From DRYM01 sp964526225 (GTDB lineage: Archaea; Thermoproteota; Thermoprotei_A; EX4484-217-1): a DNA stretch of 64,000 nt. The notes beneath the pieces are model-generated. The model saw only the letters and a list, made by a program, of their open reading frames with translations. It made no database searches and was not told where the DNA came from. Below, in pieces: positions 60,336-64,000 of the stretch. Position 1 is the stretch's first letter. Each line of letters starts with the position of its first letter. Location: positions 8,145-72,144 of the forward strand of contig CAZGLL010000003.1 in assembly GCA_964526225.1 (NCBI GenBank), given 5' to 3'. The translations under genes were made by a program, and so were the position numbers.

Positions 60336-61230
60336 TTGCCAAGGGAAAGTAAAGTAAGTTTCATAGTAGACACGAATATTATCATATATGATGTTTTAGA
60401 AGGGATAACACCCTTTTCAAGAACACTAGGTTTTTTCTTTAAAGAAGCAAAAGATCATGGATATACACTATGTATAACGCAACAAATTCTTGATGAGGTA
60501 AAAAGTATTCTAAAAGATATTCTTAACTATTCTGTGGAAGTCTATAGGGATCTTAGGGAATACCTTAGAAAATGTTCATCTAAGCATCATAAATCTCACG
60601 CATTACCATTGATAGATAGCTTTTTCAAAGAAAAGCATAATGCTCTATCTAAGCAAAAAGGCGAGCTTTCTGAAACAGCCTTCGAAAGAAAAAGAAATCA
60701 GCTTAGATTCCTCGAAGAAAACATAGTAATAAGCATTTATGGTGCAAACGCCTTTACAGTGAAAGATGCAATAAGGGTAGTAGAGAATTTAATGAGAACA
60801 TTAATGGATGATTATGCAAACATATACGCTATGTGTATACATAGAATTGTTAAAAAGTAATTATATTCTACTAGAGGACGATGATACTAGAAAAATGCTT
60901 GATGTGATCTTTAATAGTATGCTAAATGAACGTGATCTTAAAGGCATTCATAAGTCTGATAAACTTATCTTATCGAGGGTATTTGGTTTTCAGCTTCTAA
61001 ATAACACATACTATATTTTTGTAACACTTGATTATACGTTAATTAACAATTTTGGATATGTTTTGTCAAATAACTACATGGTATACATCTCATCCCCTTT
61101 ATATGCTGTATATAAGGCATTCGTGCTCAAACAGGAGGAAGCTCCCGAAAAAATGTATCATAATTTCCGTTCAAGTGTCTGGTGGGATAAAGCAAAGAGA
61201 GAGGTTTCGCTCGGTAAGCCTTACATGTAG
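60336..61230 (+). pseudogene. PIN-domain nuclease gene split by a +1 frameshift in an A5 run
   Basis: First part (60336-60860, TTG start): SFIVDTNIIIYDVLEG and TQQILDEVKSIL hold two of the four PIN acidic residues (Asp13, Glu near 52), then a helical insert, ending IHRIVKK at TAA. Second part in frame +1 up to 61230: NYILLEDDDTRKMLDVIFNS, IHKSDKLILSRVFGFQLLNN and YIFVTLDYTLINN bring the other two acids. Deleting one A in AAAAA (60854-60858) would join them as IHRIVKSNYILLED, about 297 residues. It is either inactive, a sequencing error, or made by programmed frameshifting. Confidence 0.65.
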
Positions 61231-61376
61231 GTAAGATTAACCTTAATTAACTATACCCGCTCCTTAAACATTACATCACCTTAAGGTTTTCTTTAAGTTT
61301 TGGTAAGGATCTGCGGTCGAAACTCCTCCCTATTTCCTAAAATAGCCCTGAGTAGAGATATCATAGGGGTTCCAAA

Positions 61377-61667
61377 GTGAAAATCGCAGCTATAATCACG
61401 AGCATAATTATAGTAGGCATTCTCCTATACTTGGGCATCTATATTATGTTGTATATTAACGAGAGCTTTTCTCCGCAAGTGTCCGATAAGGAAGCACGAG
61501 AAACTATGCATAAAAGAAAAAGCTTAACATTTAGCTTGATACCATTAATTCTATCTGTAAATGGAATAGGCTTCATAATAATGTTAATATCATTAATCAT
61601 GATGTTCATTCTATTTAAGGATGATATTGTGAAACGTGGAACAACGGTTTCGTATGGAGCAGGGTAA
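61377..61667 (+). CDS. Hypothetical small membrane protein, 96 aa
   Basis: GTG start. Two hydrophobic segments: IAAIITSIIIVGILLYLGIY (about 3-27) and LTFSLIPLILSVNGIGFIIM with LISLIMMFILF (about 50-82), with a charged loop between. No family recognised. Probably part of the accessory region right of tRNA-Ala; small two-helix membrane proteins are common in crenarchaeal viruses and plasmids, but no specific match is claimed. Confidence 0.45.
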   Translation: MKIAAIITSIIIVGILLYLGIYIMLYINESFSPQVSDKEARETMHKRKSLTFSLIPLILSVNGIGFIIMLISLIMMFILFKDDIVKRGTTVSYGAG

Positions 61668-62077
61668 TTAAAAGGTAAATTGTAATGCTACATATAAACT
61701 CTACATAAACCAGTTAGATAGGCTCGTATTTGAAGACTTCAAGAGGAGTTCTAGAATGGAATCTCGTGGGGATATGCTCTTAGGGGATTAGTTAGAATTT
61801 AAAATTCAATGTTAAGCTTATTAGAGCCGTTTTTATCGTTAATAGAACTATGAAGAAACCTTTAAGTCACGGTAACGTTTTCGAAGCATTTGTTTTGCTT
61901 TTTAATGGGAGAGAAACGTGTGTTTGTAGCGAAAAATAAACCTGGTTTAATCGTGGACTCTCTCCCCTAAATTCCGAAATTTTTATATGAGAACATTAGG
62001 ATGAAATAGAAAAACTTGCTAGATAAAGTTCTAAGTGAAGAAACTTAAATAAACGCCGTGTGAAATAGTAGTTTATT
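61668..62077. other. 410-nt AT-rich gap before RNase P RNA
   Basis: No gene found. A 29-codon plus-strand frame (MKKPLSHGNVFEAFVLLF...) is too short to support. GGGAGAGA at about 61909 can pair with TCTCTCCC at about 61958, around a 42-nt loop. The end holds the rnpB promoter with CTTAAATAAACG at about 62044-62055. The right border of the inserted element may lie here but no repeat of the tRNA-Ala 3' end was found. Confidence 0.3.
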
Positions 62078-62419
62078 GCTCCCGCACCCGAACAGTAGCT
62101 TACGGACCCTCCCTTAAAGGGGGTCTGAGGAAGCTCCGCCCACTCCGTAGGTCCGCGGCGCCGTAAGGCGCACGGCTAATAGCCGTGGCTCCGGCACAGA
62201 AACGACACGGCCCCTACCGGATGTCTATGAGGCGGTGAGGGCCCTCCGGTAACGGAGGGTCAGTAACCCGCTGAGTATGGTGGGGGATGCGTTGAAACGG
62301 CCGACCCGCGGGGTGTAAGGGCGAGTAGGCACCGATGAATGCCTACGTGAAGGTGCGGGTGCGCCCGCTTAGCGAAATGCTACATTACAGAAGGCGGGTT
62401 ATGGTTCGGGTGCGGGAGC
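62078..62419 (+). ncRNA. rnpB: RNase P RNA
   Basis: Closed by a 16-bp P1 helix: GCTCCCGCACCCGAAC (62078-62093) with its exact complement at 62404-62419. Conserved blocks are present: GAGGAAGCTCCGCCCAC (CR-I), ACAGAAACGACACGG, GGTGAGGGCCCTCC, and the end TTACAGAAGGCGGGTTATGG (CR-V). It matures the 5' ends of tRNAs. TATA box about 62044-62055 lies the expected 25-30 nt upstream. GC-rich compared with its surroundings, as expected in a thermophile. P1 overlaps the end of the convergent tsr3 gene. Confidence 0.95.
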
Positions 62420-62941
62420 TTTCTTCCCCATAAATTCGAACTGTGTTTTAACAACCTCTATACTTGAAGATGCTTTACTATAGGCTTCCAATAATTCCCT
62501 GTTTAGCGTTAGAAATGTTGGGCCCCATTTGAAAATTGACATTATTTTCTCAGCTTCCTCCTTAAACCCCGCTATGTAAAGAGATGCTGCAATAGCTTCT
62601 GCTGTACTTAGAATTGTCGGTTTACCGTAGTTTATAGGGTTCACAGCTATAAGGTACGGTAGTGCTCTATGTTTTCCCCTACGTATTTTCTTCAGAAAAA
62701 ATTCTCTAATATTTTCGGAATGCCATGAAGCATCGACAGCTACCACACCATATTTCTTGATGAACTCTCTGTCTTCTATCGAGAAAGCTTTTGGAGAGAA
62801 AGGATCTAAAACTACAGCATTATAAGGTATTTGAGAAGGCTTATGAATTATTTTTGCAAGCCCATGCTTAGCTAGTTTCATAGCTGTACATTTTTTAGGA
62901 TCATCTTCTCTAAGGTGAAGTATCAATATTCTGATTTCCAT
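62399..62941 (-). CDS. tsr3: rRNA aminocarboxypropyltransferase Tsr3
   Basis: 180 residues from the ATG at 62941 (MEIRILILHL); a GTG at 62953 would add four. LREDDPKKCTAMKLAKHGLA, VAVDASWHS (D-x-SW), LPYLIAVNPINYGKPTILST and EAIAASLYIAGFKEEA fit the SPOUT-like Tsr3 family, which adds the acp group from SAM to a pseudouridine in helix 31 of small-subunit rRNA. The last codons (KAPAPEP) are read from the antisense of RNase P RNA P1, so the two genes overlap by 21 nt at the ends. Confidence 0.9.
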   Translation of the reverse strand: MEIRILILHLREDDPKKCTAMKLAKHGLAKIIHKPSQIPYNAVVLDPFSPKAFSIEDREFIKKYGVVAVDASWHSENIREFFLKKIRRGKHRALPYLIAVNPINYGKPTILSTAEAIAASLYIAGFKEEAEKIMSIFKWGPTFLTLNRELLEAYSKASSSIEVVKTQFEFMGKKAPAPEP

Positions 62942-63010
62942 TGCGTTTTCCACTCTAGCGAAACTCTTATCAAATCCGAAATAAATTTTTATGGCGGAGG
63001 AGCCTCCTCT

Positions 63011-63268
63011 ATGTCAACAGCTTTTGTTCTTTTAAATACTGAAATAGGTGCTGAAGAAGAAGTTCTCGACGCTTTAGGTAAGGTCGAGTACGTTACTGAA
63101 GCATACATTGTATATGGAAGCTACGATATTATTGCTAAGGTTGAAGCACCCGATATGTCTAAGCTTAAAGAGGTTATTACGTGGAAAATTAGGAGAATAC
63201 CTAAGGTTAAAGCAACATTAACTATGATTATTGTTGAGGGTAGAGTGTTTAAGGAGAAGAAACGATAA
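63011..63268 (+). CDS. Stand-alone Lrp/AsnC RAM-domain protein
   Basis: 85 residues from the ATG at 63011 with GGAGGAG a few nt upstream; a longer frame from 62915 would run through the divergent tsr3 start and is unlikely. MSTAFVLLNTEIGAEEEVLD, YVTEAYIVYGSYDIIAKVEA, VKATLTMIIVEGRVF: one complete ligand-binding domain with no DNA-binding part, as the protein at 24846. Three nt before the tiaS gene. Confidence 0.85.
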   Translation: MSTAFVLLNTEIGAEEEVLDALGKVEYVTEAYIVYGSYDIIAKVEAPDMSKLKEVITWKIRRIPKVKATLTMIIVEGRVFKEKKR

Positions 63269-63271
63269 ACT

Positions 63272-64000
63272 ATGGTGGCCCAAGTTAAAGTACACATAGG
63301 GTTCGACGATATAGATTCTCCTGAAGGAGGATGTACTACACATTTAACAGCTAAACTTATCCCTAAACTTGAAAAGGAATTTAACGTAGAATTTTTCGAC
63401 TACCCTAACCTTATACGTTTAAACCCTAATATTCCATGGAAAACGAGGGGTAATGGAGCAACAGCTCTAAGATTTCTTGTTGAAGAGAGACGTTTAGATA
63501 ATCTTGTAGAGTATGTTGTTTCTGAAGTTAGAGATTACATTGGAGAATTTAGTCATCCACAATCTCAACCGGCAATAGCTTTTCTAGTGGGGGAAATTAG
63601 TAGTGATTTAAGGTGGCTTTCTAGGAAAGCTATTCAGGATGTCATACTACCTGATTTAGCGTTCGAAATTGCTAGCAAAGCAGGAGTTAGGGTTTTCAGT
63701 TTTAAGGGTAGGAGAGGTGTTGTTGGCGCTTTAGCTGCTATTGGTGAACCTTTAGATAAAGGTGATTACACTTATGAGCTCTTGGCTTACCGTGTTAGGG
63801 AAAACTATGGTAAACCTAGGGTTGTTGATGAAAAATCTGTTTTCGAAATGGATAGGGTTTTGGGTTCCGAAACCTTTCTTAATGTGGATTACGAGGTTTC
63901 TAAGGTCCTAATAACTCCTCATGGTCCTGACCCTGTTCTTTTAGGTATTAGGGGGGAGTCTGCTGAAGCTGTTCTTAAAGCTTTCAATATTGTTAAGGTT
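63272..64000 (+). CDS. tiaS: tRNA(Ile2) 2-agmatinylcytidine synthetase TiaS (partial, 3' end off window)
   Basis: 243 codons from the ATG at 63272 to the edge. VHIGFDDIDSPEGGCTTHLT (N-terminal catalytic aspartates), RLNPNIPWKTRGNGATALRF, KGRRGVVGALAAIGEPLDKG and LITPHGPDPVLLGIRGES are family signatures. TiaS uses ATP to join agmatine to C34 of the tRNA-Ile CAU so it reads AUA. The OB and zinc-ribbon parts at the C-terminus are outside the window. Confidence 0.95.
   Translation, partial: MVAQVKVHIGFDDIDSPEGGCTTHLTAKLIPKLEKEFNVEFFDYPNLIRLNPNIPWKTRGNGATALRFLVEERRLDNLVEYVVSEVRDYIGEFSHPQSQPAIAFLVGEISSDLRWLSRKAIQDVILPDLAFEIASKAGVRVFSFKGRRGVVGALAAIGEPLDKGDYTYELLAYRVRENYGKPRVVDEKSVFEMDRVLGSETFLNVDYEVSKVLITPHGPDPVLLGIRGESAEAVLKAFNIVKV

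Noticed and set aside
62915..63010. N-terminal extension of the RAM-domain protein
   Set aside because: The stretch runs over the divergent tsr3 start and lacks RAM features; GGAGGAG just before the ATG at 63011 fixes the start.

Overview
This window is a piece of an archaeal chromosome, most likely from a thermophilic member of the Thermoproteota (Crenarchaeota). It is AT-rich and tightly packed, with many GTG/TTG starts and 4-base ATGA overlaps between genes. It carries Orc1/Cdc6, PCNA, PriS with a GINS-type neighbour, AglB, CarS, aIF5A, aIF2-alpha, Nop10, the exosome subunit Csl4, Pus10, TrmY, Dph2 and intron-containing tRNAs. It also encodes the archaeal-type lower mevalonate enzymes (a two-subunit AcnX enzyme plus a UbiD homologue). 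The species cannot be fixed from sequence alone.

Layout. 1-1.8 kb: end of a sugar ABC transporter locus (permease, binding protein) with a palindromic operator candidate. 1.9-20.4 kb: mixed single genes: a GT4 glycosyltransferase, GalT, a nitrilase, a Nog1-type GTPase, an isochorismatase-fold hydrolase, an ion transporter, a V4R regulator, a polyprenyl synthase, a TldD protease, an Lrp regulator, a RimK-type ligase, a GlcNAc-1-P transferase, and several unknown small proteins. 20.4-25.7 kb: MTA phosphorylase, three tRNAs (Asp with intron, Arg, Leu), a nuclease-fold protein, a phosphoribosyltransferase, a LeuA-family synthase and aIF5A behind a 22-bp palindrome. 25.7-42.5 kb: a long information-processing block in one direction: a possible C/D sRNA, SRP54-TrmY-Pus10, L21e-Rpo4-DUF655-KsgA-HemK-TrmJ-Trm14, L10e-Dph2-Mettl5-like methyltransferase (apparently starting at ATA), an interrupted small reading frame, Csl4-DUF2067-Rpo11, PCNA-PriS-Gins15-like, then L44e-S27e-aIF2alpha-Nop10. 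42.5-46.3 kb: AglB, a small membrane protein, CarS and a RadB-like ATPase. 46.4-51.9 kb: a RuvC-like protein, a Clp1/Grc3 kinase, UbiD, AcnX large and small subunits, and thymidylate kinase. 51.8-58.5 kb: FAU-1, tRNA-Leu, a UspA protein, a MazG-like protein, tRNA-Ser with intron, spermidine synthase, a DUF99 protein and Cdc6.

58.5-62.0 kb is the accessory region. It begins at tRNA-Ala(TGC). A gene on the opposite strand reads into the 3' end of this tRNA, and its product matches the N-terminal fragment int(N) of SSV1-type (fusellovirus) integrases. That is the border signature of an integrated virus or plasmid. To its right lie a winged-helix regulator gene broken by an in-frame TGA, an unknown helical protein, a PIN-domain gene split by a +1 frameshift in an A5 run, and a small membrane protein. 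The region looks like a decaying integrated element. No int(C) or second att copy is visible. From 62.08 kb the core genome resumes with RNase P RNA, Tsr3, a RAM-domain protein and the start of TiaS.

Metabolic links inside the window: UbiD and AcnX supply isopentenyl phosphate precursors, the polyprenyl synthase elongates them, and CarS activates the ether lipid. The GlcNAc-1-P transferase and AglB start and finish N-glycosylation. Pus10 and TrmY act in sequence on tRNA position 54.
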